Notes: a model not told the origin generated them from the letters alone. DNA of 64,000 nucleotides from DAIQNV01 sp038748775 (GCA_038748775.1 JBCDIT010000003.1:62001-126000); one strand, 5' to 3'. Positions 25,086 through 34,284 are shown, counted from the first letter of the stretch. Translations and numbers: made by a program.

Positions 25086-26467
25086 CAGATCATCAACACC
25101 CCCACCGTCCACACCGCCGCGACGAGCATGACGATCGCGGTGTAGCCGACGATGTCTTTGGCCTTGACACCGGTCACCGCGAGCAGCGGTAGCGCCCAGA
25201 AGGGCTGGAGCATGTTGGTTAGTTGATCCCCGTACGCGACCGCCATGATCATCCGGGCTGGGTCGATGCCGGCGTCGGCCGCGGCTTGGAGGGCAACCGG
25301 GCCCTGGATCCCCCACTGTCCTCCGCCCGAGGGGACGAAGAGGTTCACGACCGCGGCGGAGAGGTACATCAGCACGTCGCTGTTCGCGCCGCCGACCGAG
25401 GCGACCCAGGCGCTGAACGACGCGATGAGTCCGCTGGCCGAGAGCACGCCCATGATGCCCGCATAGAGCGGGAATTGGAGGATGATGCCGGCGCAGCCTC
25501 GCGCCCCGGACTCCGCGGCTCGGATGTACGACGCGATCGATCCCTGGGCGATGAGTCCGAGCGCGAGCATGGTGGCGTTGATCTCGTCCAGCCCGACCGA
25601 GCCGATCCCGCTGATCGACACGTAGCGACCCACTCCTGCGAACAACCCGAGCGCGAGAAGCCACGAGAGCCACCGAGTGTGCTCGAGCCACTCGGGGAGC
25701 GAACGAGCCACGGCACTGGAGTCTTGGGCATCAACAGGCGGCTCGAAGGCGTCGATACCTCGGCAGGCCCCCGGCTTCGGCGCGAGGAGCATCAGCACGA
25801 GCGGGACAAGGACGATCAGGCCGCCTGTGGCGACGATGTTGAGACCGGAGCCGAGCGTGCGTGAGAGTTCGACGCCGGCGAGGGCGTACTCGTCGAAGCC
25901 GGCGGGCAGCACGGCCGCGGCTTCGCTTGGCTTGGCCATCGTGAGCGGGGCCGACCCGCTGAGCCCGCCGTGCCAGACAAGCAGGCCCATGTATCCTGCC
26001 GCGACGATTAACGGGTAATGGTGCGCCACGCCTCGGACAGACAACCCTCGTGCGACCTCACGTGCGAGCAGGGCACCGACGATGAGACCGAGCCCCCAGT
26101 TCACGAGTCCGGCCAACGCCGCGACGGTGCCGACGAGCGCCGCGGCCGAGGCGGCTCCCTTTGGGAGCTTCGCAAGACCATCAATGACCGCACGAACCGG
26201 TGGGCTCGATGCGAGGACGTGACCCGTCACGAGCACGAGGCACATGCGCATTCCGAACGCGAGGAAGCGCCAGAGGCCGTCGCCGCCTCGCCAGGCGTCG
26301 AGGGACGCAACGGCGCGTTCGGCGACTCCGGTCTGATCTTGGCCGAAGTCTCCGAACGCGATGGCGAGGATGAACGCGAGCGCGGTGAGCAGGATCGCGA
26401 GGACGAAGGGGTCGGGAACAACCCGTTCGAAGATACGGCTGAGTCGGAGTCCGATCGCACTGATCAT
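25085..26467 (-). CDS. AtoE-type short-chain fatty acid transporter
   Basis: A 460-residue polytopic inner-membrane protein of the short-chain fatty acid transporter family, which carries acetoacetate, butyrate and similar acids. Visible family stretches include FERVVPDPFVLAILLTALAF at the N-terminus, LAGLVNWGLGLIVGALLARE, LLVWHGGLSGSAPLTMA and FVPSGGGQWGIQGPVALQAA. The length is right for the family. TACCCT lies six bases before the ATG, with no Shine-Dalgarno. The stop codon touches the heptamer array. The family is clear, the substrate inferred. Confidence 0.9.
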   Translation of the reverse strand: MISAIGLRLSRIFERVVPDPFVLAILLTALAFILAIAFGDFGQDQTGVAERAVASLDAWRGGDGLWRFLAFGMRMCLVLVTGHVLASSPPVRAVIDGLAKLPKGAASAAALVGTVAALAGLVNWGLGLIVGALLAREVARGLSVRGVAHHYPLIVAAGYMGLLVWHGGLSGSAPLTMAKPSEAAAVLPAGFDEYALAGVELSRTLGSGLNIVATGGLIVLVPLVLMLLAPKPGACRGIDAFEPPVDAQDSSAVARSLPEWLEHTRWLSWLLALGLFAGVGRYVSISGIGSVGLDEINATMLALGLIAQGSIASYIRAAESGARGCAGIILQFPLYAGIMGVLSASGLIASFSAWVASVGGANSDVLMYLSAAVVNLFVPSGGGQWGIQGPVALQAAADAGIDPARMIMAVAYGDQLTNMLQPFWALPLLAVTGVKAKDIVGYTAIVMLVAAVWTVGVLMI

Positions 26468-26473
26468 CGCGCG

Positions 26474-26479
26474 AGGGTA
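26474..26479 (-). promoter_or_regulatory. -10 box TACCCT, leaderless start of the AtoE-type gene
   Basis: TACCCT on the minus strand, then CGCGCG and the ATG at 26467. The spacing is exactly six bases. Confidence 0.55.
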
Positions 26480-26529
26480 CCGCGCGGTATCTTGGTGGTG
26501 CCCAGGATCCGGGCGGTAAGGGGAACCCG

Positions 26530-27093
26530 ATGGTCAGCGTGCTTGCTCTGTGGCTTCCGATTCTGGTCGGGGCTGTGATCGTGTTTGTCGCCAGCGCCGT
26601 CATCTGGATGGCAACGCCCTTGCACACACCCGACGTCAAGCCCGCCCCCGAGGACCTGGAGAAGGCGGTCGGCGAACTCAAGATGGAGCGGGGGCACTAT
26701 GCCTTTCCGATGGGCTCGGGCGGGCCCAAGGACATGAAAGACCCTGCGTTCGTCGAGCGATTTCGCCGGGGCCCCTGGGGCACGATCACGATCAGCGGGA
26801 AACCGAACTTTGGGCTCAACCTGATCCGCACGTTCAGCGTGTATGTCGTGATCTTGCTGTTTGTTGCCTACCTCACCGGGCGCGCGCTGCCGCCCGGAGC
26901 GGCCTACATGGAAGTGTTCCAGATCGCCGGAGCCGCGGCGGTCTTGGGCTTCACGTTTGGCGGCTTGCCCAACGACATTTTCTTCGCGAAGCCGACGCGG
27001 TTTGTGATCACGAGCATGATCGAGGCGGCGATCCTCGCGACGCTCGCCGCCGGCGTGTTCGCCGGGTTCTGGCCGGCGGCGCCCTCGGCCTAG
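26530..27093 (+). CDS. Conserved-looking inner-membrane protein, function unknown
   Basis: A 187-residue protein with a first transmembrane helix at residues 5-28 (VLALWLPILVGAVIVFVAS), a cytoplasmic or periplasmic stretch with KPAPEDLEKAVGELK and FRRGPWGTITISG, and three further hydrophobic segments in the C-terminal half. I recognise no named family. An AAGGGG element lies about seven bases before the ATG. It is convergent with argS (13 bases apart) and divergent from the AtoE-type gene. Confidence 0.75.
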   Translation: MVSVLALWLPILVGAVIVFVASAVIWMATPLHTPDVKPAPEDLEKAVGELKMERGHYAFPMGSGGPKDMKDPAFVERFRRGPWGTITISGKPNFGLNLIRTFSVYVVILLFVAYLTGRALPPGAAYMEVFQIAGAAAVLGFTFGGLPNDIFFAKPTRFVITSMIEAAILATLAAGVFAGFWPAAPSA

Positions 27094-27106
27094 GGGCGAA
27101 TCGGGA

Positions 27107-29017
27107 TCACATCCGCTCGACGGTCGGCAACCCGAGTGTTTCGAGACCGTCCTTAAGCACCCTCCCGGTGACGTGGCAGAGCCTGAGCCGGCTGTTGCGG
27201 GTCGCTTCGTCGGGGGCCTTGAGCACCGAGCACTTGTCGTAGAACGAGCTGAAGGCGGTCGAAAGGTCGTATAGATATCCGCACAGCCGGTGTGGCTCCA
27301 GGCTCTCGCCGACACCACGGACAACATTGGGATAGGGCAGCAAGGCGAGCGCGAGGTCCTTCTCGGCCGCCTCACTGATCTGGATCGATGCGCTGGCGAT
27401 GGCGGCATCGACGTCGACGCCTTCGCTCGTGGCCTTTCGCATGATGTTACCGATGCGGGCCGACGCGTAGAGCAGGTAGGGACCGGTGTCGCCCTGGAAG
27501 GCGACCATGCGATCGAAGTCGAACACGTAGTCCTTGGTGCGTTCGGTCGAGAGATCGGCGTACTTGATCGCGGCGATGCCGACGGCGCTCGCGATGCCTG
27601 CGATGTCGGCTTCGGGGATGGTCTCCCAGCCCTTGGCGCGATCGGCTTCGACGTTCTCACGCACCGCTTTCTCCGCCCGCTCGACCCCTTCGTTGAGCAG
27701 ATCGTCGAGCTTGACGTTCTCGCCCGAGCGTGTCTTCAGGGGCTTGTTGTCGGGGCCCAGCACGGTGCCGAAGGCCGCGTGTTCGAGGCGGGCTGTGTGG
27801 CCGTCGCGTGTCGCGTAGCCGGCCTTGACCGAGGCCCCGAAGACCTGCTTGAAGTGCAGGCCCTGCCTCGCGTCGACGCAGTACACGGCGCGGTCGCCCC
27901 CGAGCTTCTGGATGCGCCGGCGGATGGCGGCGATGTCGGTCGTGGCGTAAAGGAAGCCTCCGTCCGACTTGCGGATCAGGCAGGGTTCCTTGATGCCATC
28001 GACGCGGACGACGAGCGCGCCGTCCGAGAGCTCGGCGACCCGGCGCGTTTCGAGGTCGCTGACCACCTCGGCGAGCTCATCGCGGTAGCTCGACTCGCCT
28101 GCGGTGTGCGAACCATCGATCCGCGTGTGCAGCCTCTCGCACGTATTGAGGCACACGGCCATCGTGACTTCTTCGATCCGCTTCCAGACCCGAACGACCT
28201 CTGCGTCTCCCGACTGCAAGCGGATCAGCGTCTGCTTGGCCTGGGCGAGCGCCTCGTCGGCGGTCTCGTTCCTGGCTTCGAGCTCCGCTTCGATCTTGGG
28301 GCCCATCTTCCACTTCTTGGCAAACCCGAGGCCCCGATGCTCACCCTGGCACTCGGCCTGGGCGGCGCGGTAGAGACGGTTGAGTTGGTCGAGCGTGACG
28401 TCCTCGAGCGCGAGCTCTCCGGTCGCCTCTGCCCTCATGAGACGCCCTGTCACCATCGCGATCGGCAGGCCCCAGTCTCCGAGGTGGTTCTGGCGGACCA
28501 CCTTGTGCCCGATGCGTTCGAAGACCCGGGCGATCGTGTCCCCGATGACCGTTGAACGAAGGTGCCCCACGTGCATCTGCTTGGCGAGGTTGACCCCGCA
28601 CAGATCGACGACGACGGTCCCCGGTTCGGCTGGCGCGGGCAGCCCGAGCTCCGGCTGGTCGAGGGCGCCAACGAGTTCGGCGAGCGCCTGGGACTGGAGC
28701 CTGATGTTGATAAATCCGGGGCCGGCGATCGAATCCGGCGTCAGGCTTTCCGCCAGGTCTCCCAGGTCGGAATGCTCGACGATCGCGGCCGCGAGCTCGC
28801 GAGGGTTCTTCTTGAATCTCTTGCCAAGCCCCATCGCCGCGTTGCACTGAAAGTCACCGAACTTGGGGTTACGGCTGGGGGTGATCTGGGCATCGAAATC
28901 GGGCGGGAGTTGCTCGCCGGCCTCGGGCAACGCGGTCACGATGGCGGCGCGGAGTCGCTCTGAAAGCAGTGCCACTGGATCAAAGTTGCTCGAAGTTGTC
29001 GATGGGGGCGTTTTCAT
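27107..29017 (-). CDS. argS: Arginyl-tRNA synthetase
   Basis: Charges tRNA-Arg. The 636-residue class I synthetase has an N-terminal Add-1 domain (ITPSRNPKFGDFQCNAAMGL), the HIGH motif as KQMHVGHLRSTVIGD near residue 150, HLGDWGLPIAMV, and a C-terminal anticodon-binding domain ending in RLRLCHVTGRVLKDGLETLG. The KMSK region is poorly conserved (LKTRSGENVKLDDLL), as in many ArgRS. The ATG has no Shine-Dalgarno and is preceded at six bases by TAGACT. Confidence 0.95.
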   Translation of the reverse strand: MKTPPSTTSSNFDPVALLSERLRAAIVTALPEAGEQLPPDFDAQITPSRNPKFGDFQCNAAMGLGKRFKKNPRELAAAIVEHSDLGDLAESLTPDSIAGPGFINIRLQSQALAELVGALDQPELGLPAPAEPGTVVVDLCGVNLAKQMHVGHLRSTVIGDTIARVFERIGHKVVRQNHLGDWGLPIAMVTGRLMRAEATGELALEDVTLDQLNRLYRAAQAECQGEHRGLGFAKKWKMGPKIEAELEARNETADEALAQAKQTLIRLQSGDAEVVRVWKRIEEVTMAVCLNTCERLHTRIDGSHTAGESSYRDELAEVVSDLETRRVAELSDGALVVRVDGIKEPCLIRKSDGGFLYATTDIAAIRRRIQKLGGDRAVYCVDARQGLHFKQVFGASVKAGYATRDGHTARLEHAAFGTVLGPDNKPLKTRSGENVKLDDLLNEGVERAEKAVRENVEADRAKGWETIPEADIAGIASAVGIAAIKYADLSTERTKDYVFDFDRMVAFQGDTGPYLLYASARIGNIMRKATSEGVDVDAAIASASIQISEAAEKDLALALLPYPNVVRGVGESLEPHRLCGYLYDLSTAFSSFYDKCSVLKAPDEATRNSRLRLCHVTGRVLKDGLETLGLPTVERM

Positions 29018-29023
29018 GCAGAA

Positions 29024-29029
29024 AGTCTA
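29024..29029 (-). promoter_or_regulatory. -10 box TAGACT, leaderless start of argS
   Basis: TAGACT on the minus strand with exactly six bases (TTCTGC) to the ATG at 29017; no clear -35. Confidence 0.5.
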
Positions 29030-29149
29030 TGAACAAAGGCGCAACCGTCGCGGATGATTCGCGTCTCAAGAACGAGCGACGTGTCGCAACGCGGTCCGGG
29101 TTGGGGCCCGAACCGCACCGCGACCCCGCCTCACACAGAGGGCATTGCC

Positions 29150-29773
29150 ATGCGGATTGCTGCGATCGCGATGAGCCTGCTGCTCGGCATCTGGTTGTTG
29201 GCCACAGTCTGGGACGCCCAGCCGGCCCCGCACGTCGCCGCGTCGCCCAGCGACGCGCTGACCCGTTCGAAACTCGTCTGGCTGATCGACCAGAGAACCG
29301 AGGCGTTCCGGCACGACCGGATCCGCTTTGTCAACGGCCTTCTCTTCGCTCCGGGGACTCCGGAGCCGCTGACCGGCGTTCTGGTCGACGGCGAGCCGGG
29401 TGAACACCCCAGGTTCTTGGCCGAGGTGCGCGACGGCGTGCCCCATGGCGCGATCGTTGGGTTTTATGCCGACGGCTCGGTCGCGTTCGTGCGCAACCAC
29501 GCCCTCGGGGTGCCCTTCGGACGCGTGATCGAGTACGACGCGACCGGAACGGTCAGGCTCGACGCCATCGCGAACGGTGCGCTGCCCTCCGGCGAACTGA
29601 TGCTCGATGCCCTCGCCGGCCCGGCGGTCGATGGCATCCACGACCGTCACGGCGATGGGTTGATCGTCCGCGGCTTCGACTGGACGCGGGCCATCAGCGA
29701 TGCGGACGTCCGCGACGAACGCTTCGACAAACCGCTCCTGCTCCCGAAAGAACCGGGCGGCGTCTTCCACTAA
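29150..29773 (+). CDS. Exported MORN-like repeat protein, function unknown
   Basis: A 207-residue protein with an N-terminal hydrophobic helix (MRIAAIAMSLLLGIWLLATV), so secreted or anchored. The middle has three loose MORN-type units: GVLVDGEPGEHPRFLAEVRDG and VPHGAIVGFYADGSVAFVRN (each read in part), and FGRVIEYDATGTVRLD. These match the pattern of toxin-antitoxin-type and bacterial MORN_2 repeats. No catalytic motif is seen. The start is the ATG at 29150, with GAGGG nine bases upstream; the frame is open before it. Confidence 0.7.
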   Translation: MRIAAIAMSLLLGIWLLATVWDAQPAPHVAASPSDALTRSKLVWLIDQRTEAFRHDRIRFVNGLLFAPGTPEPLTGVLVDGEPGEHPRFLAEVRDGVPHGAIVGFYADGSVAFVRNHALGVPFGRVIEYDATGTVRLDAIANGALPSGELMLDALAGPAVDGIHDRHGDGLIVRGFDWTRAISDADVRDERFDKPLLLPKEPGGVFH

Positions 29774-29816
29774 GCGGAGACAACGCGAACGCGTCGCCGG
29801 CCCCGCCAGGTGTTGC

Positions 29817-29846
29817 TTGAGGCCCGGCCCGCAGTGCGGGTACGCT
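29817..29846 (+). promoter_or_regulatory. Candidate sigma70 promoter of the AIM24-family gene
   Basis: TTGAGG (29817-29822), 18 bases, TACGCT (29841-29846). Predicted transcription would start near 29853, leaving a leader of about 34 bases that contains the GAGGAGG Shine-Dalgarno of the gene at 29887. Confidence 0.45.
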
Positions 29847-29886
29847 GCGCCCACGCGTTCTGCGTCCACTCTTGAGGAGGCGACCC

Positions 29887-30681
29887 ATGTCCGTAGACGA
29901 GATCGATTACCAGTTGGTCGGTGACGACCTGCAGGCTGTCATCATCACGCTCGACCCGCAAGAGGCGGTCGTCGCTGAAGCGGGCGCGATGATGTACCTC
30001 GAGGACGGGATCGAGATGGGCACCAGCCTCTCGATGAAGAAGAACGCTGGGGGCATGTTCGGCAAGCTCTTCGAGGCCGGCAAGCGTGTGCTCACCGGCG
30101 AGAGCTTCTTCATCACTATCTTCGCCAACGAGGGCGGGCGCCGGTCCGATGTCGCCTTCGCCGCCCCTTACCCGGGCAAGGTCGTCCCGCTCGAACTCGG
30201 CGAGCACGGGGGGCGGATCTTGTGCCAAAAGGACGCTTTCCTGTGCGCAGCGTCGGGCATCGAGGTCGACATCGCGTTCAACAAGAAGCTCGGCGCCGGA
30301 CTCTTTGGCGGGGAGGGGTTCATCCTGCAGCGTCTGAGCAGTCCCTCGGGCCAAGGCCAGGCGTTCCTTCATGCCGGTGGGACGACGGTCAAGCGTCAGC
30401 TCGCGCCGGGTGAGACGCTCCGCATCGATACCGGGTGCATCGTCGGCTTCGAGGAATCGGTCGACTACAGCATTCAATTCGTCAAAGGCATCAAGAACAA
30501 GATCTTCGGCGGTGAAGGCTTGTTCTACGCGGTGCTCACCGGTCCGGGCACCGTGTGGATGCAGACGCTGCCCTTCAGCAGGCTCGCCGACCGCATCATC
30601 GCGGCGGCACCGAGCGCCGGTGGCAGCACCGGCGAAGGAAGCGTGCTCGGCGGGGCCTTCGACATGCTGGGCGGAGACTGA
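29887..30681 (+). CDS. AIM24/TIGR00266-family protein
   Basis: A 264-residue member of the AIM24 family. Typical features are VVAEAGAMMYLEDGIEM near the N-terminus, Gly-rich turns around KKNAGGMFGKLFEAGKRVLTGESFF (read in part), the GKVVPLELGEHGGRILCQKDAFLC block, and ILRIDTGCIVGFE-type beta strands; it ends with a Gly-rich tail. The family forms a double beta-sheet and its biochemical role is unknown. GAGGAGG lies six bases before the ATG at 29887, which is preferred over an upstream in-frame start. Confidence 0.88.
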   Translation: MSVDEIDYQLVGDDLQAVIITLDPQEAVVAEAGAMMYLEDGIEMGTSLSMKKNAGGMFGKLFEAGKRVLTGESFFITIFANEGGRRSDVAFAAPYPGKVVPLELGEHGGRILCQKDAFLCAASGIEVDIAFNKKLGAGLFGGEGFILQRLSSPSGQGQAFLHAGGTTVKRQLAPGETLRIDTGCIVGFEESVDYSIQFVKGIKNKIFGGEGLFYAVLTGPGTVWMQTLPFSRLADRIIAAAPSAGGSTGEGSVLGGAFDMLGGD

Positions 30682-30713
30682 TCAACAACGCCCGGGGAAC
30701 GTCGAATCCGGGA

Positions 30714-30744
30714 CCGAGCACCGACTTCAACTGTCGGTGCTCGG
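30714..30744. terminator. 12-bp perfect hairpin between convergent genes, overlapping a 3' end
   Basis: CCGAGCACCGAC (30714-30725) pairs perfectly with GTCGGTGCTCGG (30733-30744) around TTCAACT. It lies 33 bases past the AIM24-family stop and includes the last codons and stop of the convergent transglutaminase-esterase gene, so it may serve both directions. No T-run follows on either strand. Confidence 0.55.
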
Positions 30745-32958
30745 CGTGAGGTCGACCCTGAGCATCGCGACTCCCGCCGCCTCCGCATCGGCCCGCTGAT
30801 CCTCGTCGCCGTTTCGCAAGACGATGCCTCGGAACACCGACGCTCCGTTCGCGAAGACGCTGACCGGACGATCGAGGTTGACCAGGTCATCGCGAAGTCT
30901 GAGCATGATCGTCTCGACGGTGTCGCTCTCGATATCGATCCGCTGCCCATTGACCGACGCACGCACCACCGACCCAGCCTTCGCTTCGTCGCGGTCCACC
31001 TCTATCCAATAGAACCGCGTGTGCGTCACGTCGTCCTGGCGCCACACCACAGTCTTCGGCCATGGGTCGCGTGTGAAACCCGCCATCCAGGGCAACGCCT
31101 CCGCGTCGCGCCCGTCCATCCAGTGGCCCAGCCCCTCGTAGACCTTCACAAAGTGCTCGTACCCACCGGGGTCTTGCTCGTGAAGTTCGGCCAGCCTGCG
31201 CCCCCACTGCCTCGCGACTTCGTTGCGGTTGTACGCGCTGTCGTTGCCGCCCATAAACAAGCCGAACGGCAGATTCCGCAGCCCGAGGGGCTTTGACTCG
31301 TTGGGGTGCCCCGCCATCATCGACGCCGCGGCGAAGCGGTCGGCCAGGCGAGGCGCGAGCTGGTACACCCCGTCGCCGCCGGCGGAGTAGCCGAGCAGGT
31401 AGACCCGGTTCGGATCGACCCGCCCCTGCGCGACAAGCGTCTCGATGAGGCGATCGAAGAGCCCGTCGACGTGGGGCTGGTGCCAAAGGTTCCACGTGTT
31501 GGTGGGGGCACGGGGGGCGATGTAGATGCCCTCTTCGGGCTCGTAGAGCCTGATCTGGTTCTCCCATTGACGATCGTTCACCTCGGGCGGGGCCCCGCCC
31601 CCGCCGTGCATCGAGATCCAGAGCGAGTGCCCGTTCGGACCCGGCTCGCCGAAGACGCGCTCTTTGTACCTCAGCGTGTGGTCGCCGATGGTGAACGCCT
31701 TGGCTTCGATCTCGGCTGCGCGCTCTTTGATGATCTGAGCGGCTCGTTCCTCGGCGAGCCTTTCGACCAACGCCTCTGCGGATTGCTTTGAGAGACCAAG
31801 ATCGTCCCACCGGAGATCGAGCACCGCGCGATCCGGGTCGTCTGAGTGGAGGCCGACGAGCCTGGTCTCGTCTTCATGCTCGACGTGCAGGGTGTACCAA
31901 CGCCCGGTGCGGAACAAGAGCTCGGGCATGTCGTTCATGTCGGCACGCCCGGCCCTCGTGACATCCTCTGCGATCACACGCCCGAGGCGATTGGCGAGGG
32001 CGAGGTTGCACGCCATGCGCTCCCCTCGATCGTTGAGCACGCGGATCAGCCGCGTCGCCCTGGCCGGCCCACCCGGTCCAGTCGCTTCCTCGCGCTCGTA
32101 GAGCTCGGTTGAATCGATGGCGTTCACCGACCGATCGGCTCGGTTCCACACCATCGTGAAGTGCCCACCCGCCGGCTCCCAGCTCGTCGCCCACACCGCA
32201 AAGATCGGGTCGCCAGCCTTCGCCTTCGACGCGTCGCCGACGAACCAGCCTCGGTCGAGCCCATTACTGTTGTACTCGTCGGCCCCGGTGAAGCGCCAGC
32301 GTTCACCGTCCCACGCCTCAACCCAGGTGTGGTTCCCACGCTCGTCGTGCCAGTTTGCTACGCCGGCGACCCGCGCCGGGATGCCCACGGCGCGGCACGC
32401 GTTGACCAAAATGATCGAGAGCCCGGTGCACGTCGCGCGGCCCTGGGCGATCGACTCGCTCACGCTCTGGTTGGGCCGCTTGCGTCCGGTGTTGTAGTGG
32501 ACGTTGATCTCGTTGAACAGCTCGCGGTTCAGGGCCTGGATCGCGCCCTCCGCGGTGGTCTCATCCGCAACGATTCCGCGCGCACGCTCGTACATCGCCG
32601 GACGCCAGCTCTCTCGGGTCTCGTCGAGCGATGCGTAGGGCAAGACGTCGTTCAAGAACAGCGCTTCGGGAAGCTCACCGGCCCAAAGAAACTCGGCGCG
32701 GGCCTTCATCGCGTACTCGAGATTGTCGAGCAGCAGTTCAGACGACACCGAGGCGTCACGCGCAGAACGGTGCTCTGCGAGGAACCGGGCGGCCCTCTCG
32801 CCCTCCGCGCCGTGGCGAGCGGCGGCCTCGACGACGAACTCGTCCCAGGCGTCGGCGGCCGCCGGCATGGTCAGCAGCGCGACGAACAGGTACACAATGG
32901 AGCCGAGCGATCGAATCACGGCACTTTGCGAGGGCTGTAACGGTCTTGAGGACGACAT
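30727..32958 (-). CDS. Secreted transglutaminase-like / alpha-beta hydrolase fusion
   Basis: A 743-residue exported protein joining two enzymes. Residues 1-37 carry a signal peptide ending AAADAW. The first module is a transglutaminase/protease-like core with Cys177 (GRATCTGLSIILVNACRA), His210 (NHTWVEAW) and Asp227. The second is an alpha/beta hydrolase with an SMHGGGGAPP oxyanion loop and a plausible triad of Ser525 (GYSAGGDG), Asp573 (GGNDSAYN) and His612 (GLGHWMDG), resembling polyhydroxybutyrate-depolymerase or feruloyl-esterase types. A small C-terminal beta domain follows. It may process a cross-linked protein or glycan; this is inference. TATGCT lies six bases before the ATG. Confidence 0.85.
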   Translation of the reverse strand: MSSSRPLQPSQSAVIRSLGSIVYLFVALLTMPAAADAWDEFVVEAAARHGAEGERAARFLAEHRSARDASVSSELLLDNLEYAMKARAEFLWAGELPEALFLNDVLPYASLDETRESWRPAMYERARGIVADETTAEGAIQALNRELFNEINVHYNTGRKRPNQSVSESIAQGRATCTGLSIILVNACRAVGIPARVAGVANWHDERGNHTWVEAWDGERWRFTGADEYNSNGLDRGWFVGDASKAKAGDPIFAVWATSWEPAGGHFTMVWNRADRSVNAIDSTELYEREEATGPGGPARATRLIRVLNDRGERMACNLALANRLGRVIAEDVTRAGRADMNDMPELLFRTGRWYTLHVEHEDETRLVGLHSDDPDRAVLDLRWDDLGLSKQSAEALVERLAEERAAQIIKERAAEIEAKAFTIGDHTLRYKERVFGEPGPNGHSLWISMHGGGGAPPEVNDRQWENQIRLYEPEEGIYIAPRAPTNTWNLWHQPHVDGLFDRLIETLVAQGRVDPNRVYLLGYSAGGDGVYQLAPRLADRFAAASMMAGHPNESKPLGLRNLPFGLFMGGNDSAYNRNEVARQWGRRLAELHEQDPGGYEHFVKVYEGLGHWMDGRDAEALPWMAGFTRDPWPKTVVWRQDDVTHTRFYWIEVDRDEAKAGSVVRASVNGQRIDIESDTVETIMLRLRDDLVNLDRPVSVFANGASVFRGIVLRNGDEDQRADAEAAGVAMLRVDLTPSTDS

Positions 32959-33294
32959 CGGGCCAGCATACGGGGTCCGTGAACAACATCTTGTGGCCGC
33001 CCCCAAGGGAAACCCCCACTTTCCCGCTGTTGTCGTGCTGGGGTTGCAATCGAGCCCGAAACGCGGCGTTGAGACGGTGCACACCCGCCGGTACCCCCTG
33101 CCGGCCACGTCCGATACCGATCACGAGGAGCGGCATGCTGGACACCAACTGCTCTGGAATCTGCGCGGTCTCCGCCTCCGTCGCCCTCAACGCAGCCGCA
33201 CCGCGGCAGGCAGAGGTTGTACGTCTCCTGGGGCCCGCGTGCTCGCGGCCATCAAGGAAGACGTCCGTACGTTCAAGCCGAAGGAAAAAATCAG
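32959..33294. other. Divergent intergenic region
   Basis: 336 bases without a gene, between the divergently transcribed fusion enzyme and the SGNH-like dockerin protein. Only the TATGCT box next to 32958 and an AAGGA leader before 33295 are recognisable. Open frames across it have no supporting start or composition. Confidence 0.45.
32965..32970 (-). promoter_or_regulatory. -10 box TATGCT, leaderless start of the fusion enzyme
   Basis: TATGCT on the minus strand, six bases (GGCCCG) before the ATG at 32958. It selects this start over upstream in-frame codons. Confidence 0.55.
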
Positions 33295-34284
33295 ATGAAG
33301 CTTGATGCACCGGTGATACTCAGCGTCCTTGCTTTGGGCTTTGCCGCTCCTGCCGGCGTCGCCCAGAGCTGCCCAACGGCCTTCACCAACGGCTCTCGCA
33401 ATCTTTTCATCGGGCACAGCTTCCTGCTCCAGCCTTCGCTCCAGTTCAGTGCCCTCGCTGACTTGAATGGCTACACGTGGAACGCGTATTCGTATTCCGG
33501 GGGCAGCGGCTCCCAGGGCTCTCCCGGAGAGCTCTGGGACGACGCGGACGGGAGCCGGACCGAGATCGAAGCGAAGCTTGCAACGGGGGCCTTCGAGGTG
33601 CTCGCGATGACCTCGTTCGGGCAGAGCACCAACACGCTCGACTTCCGACGCTGGATGAACCTCGCGCTCAGCTACAACCCCAACACGCAGTTCTTCATCG
33701 TCCAAGGGTGGCCCTCGGGCGGGCCCGGGATGGACGCTGCGGAGTTCAGAGAAACAGTGATCAGCCGCGGCGAGAACCTCTTCTCGATCGTCGAGACGCT
33801 TCGGGGCGACTTCCCCAACAACCGTGTTACGTTCGTCAACTCGGGCATGGTCGCGGCCGAGCTGTTCGACCTCTGGGAATCCGGAGAACTTCCGGACGTG
33901 GCGTGCCTGGCCGCGCCCTGCGATACAGGTGAGCCGCTCTTTGCCGATGGCGGCTCGGGGCACGCAGGGCCGATGATGGCGGAACTGATGGGTCTGGCCT
34001 GGCTCAATGCCCTGAACGGCGCCGACGTCGACACTGTCCAGCTCAAAGTCGACTACCTCGCCGATGTTGACGGGGTGATGGAACGTGTTCTCGCGTTCAA
34101 CGATCAGTTCGAAACGACCACCACCTCCTTGCCCCACGACTGGAACACGGACGGCGAGTGCTCGTTCTTCGACATCGCGTCCTTCCTTCGCAACTTCGAT
34201 GCCGGCAACATGACGACCGATCTGACGGGCGACGGCATCCTCGACGGCGCAGACATACTCCGGCTTATTGAGGTGCTTCCGTAG
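33295..34284 (+). CDS. Secreted SGNH-hydrolase-like protein with C-terminal dockerin-type repeats
   Basis: A 329-residue exported protein, signal peptide ending near AGVAQSC. The domain starts NLFIGHSFLLQP, like the GNS/GHS block I of SGNH esterases. It later has VLAMTSFGQST, FFIVQGWPSG, and a conserved-looking His in GSGHAGPMMAELMGLAW that could be the catalytic base, so an SGNH-like fold is likely but not proven. The C-terminal 50 residues hold two calcium-loop repeats, DWNTDGECSFFDIASFL and DLTGDGILDGADILRLI, the dockerin-like pair common on planctomycete surface proteins. The ATG at 33295 has AAGGAAAA upstream. Its end overlaps the convergent gene by 20 bases. Confidence 0.78.
   Translation: MKLDAPVILSVLALGFAAPAGVAQSCPTAFTNGSRNLFIGHSFLLQPSLQFSALADLNGYTWNAYSYSGGSGSQGSPGELWDDADGSRTEIEAKLATGAFEVLAMTSFGQSTNTLDFRRWMNLALSYNPNTQFFIVQGWPSGGPGMDAAEFRETVISRGENLFSIVETLRGDFPNNRVTFVNSGMVAAELFDLWESGELPDVACLAAPCDTGEPLFADGGSGHAGPMMAELMGLAWLNALNGADVDTVQLKVDYLADVDGVMERVLAFNDQFETTTTSLPHDWNTDGECSFFDIASFLRNFDAGNMTTDLTGDGILDGADILRLIEVLP

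Noticed and set aside
24866..25691. Open frames encoding repeated MGNGQWA on the minus strand
   Set aside because: They are only the heptamer array read as protein; a seven-base unit is open in all frames for short stretches and no leader exists.
33144..33305. Plus-strand mini-gene MLDTNCSGICAVSA upstream of the dockerin protein
   Set aside because: No leader, composition turns Arg/Ser-rich, and it overlaps the real start in another frame.
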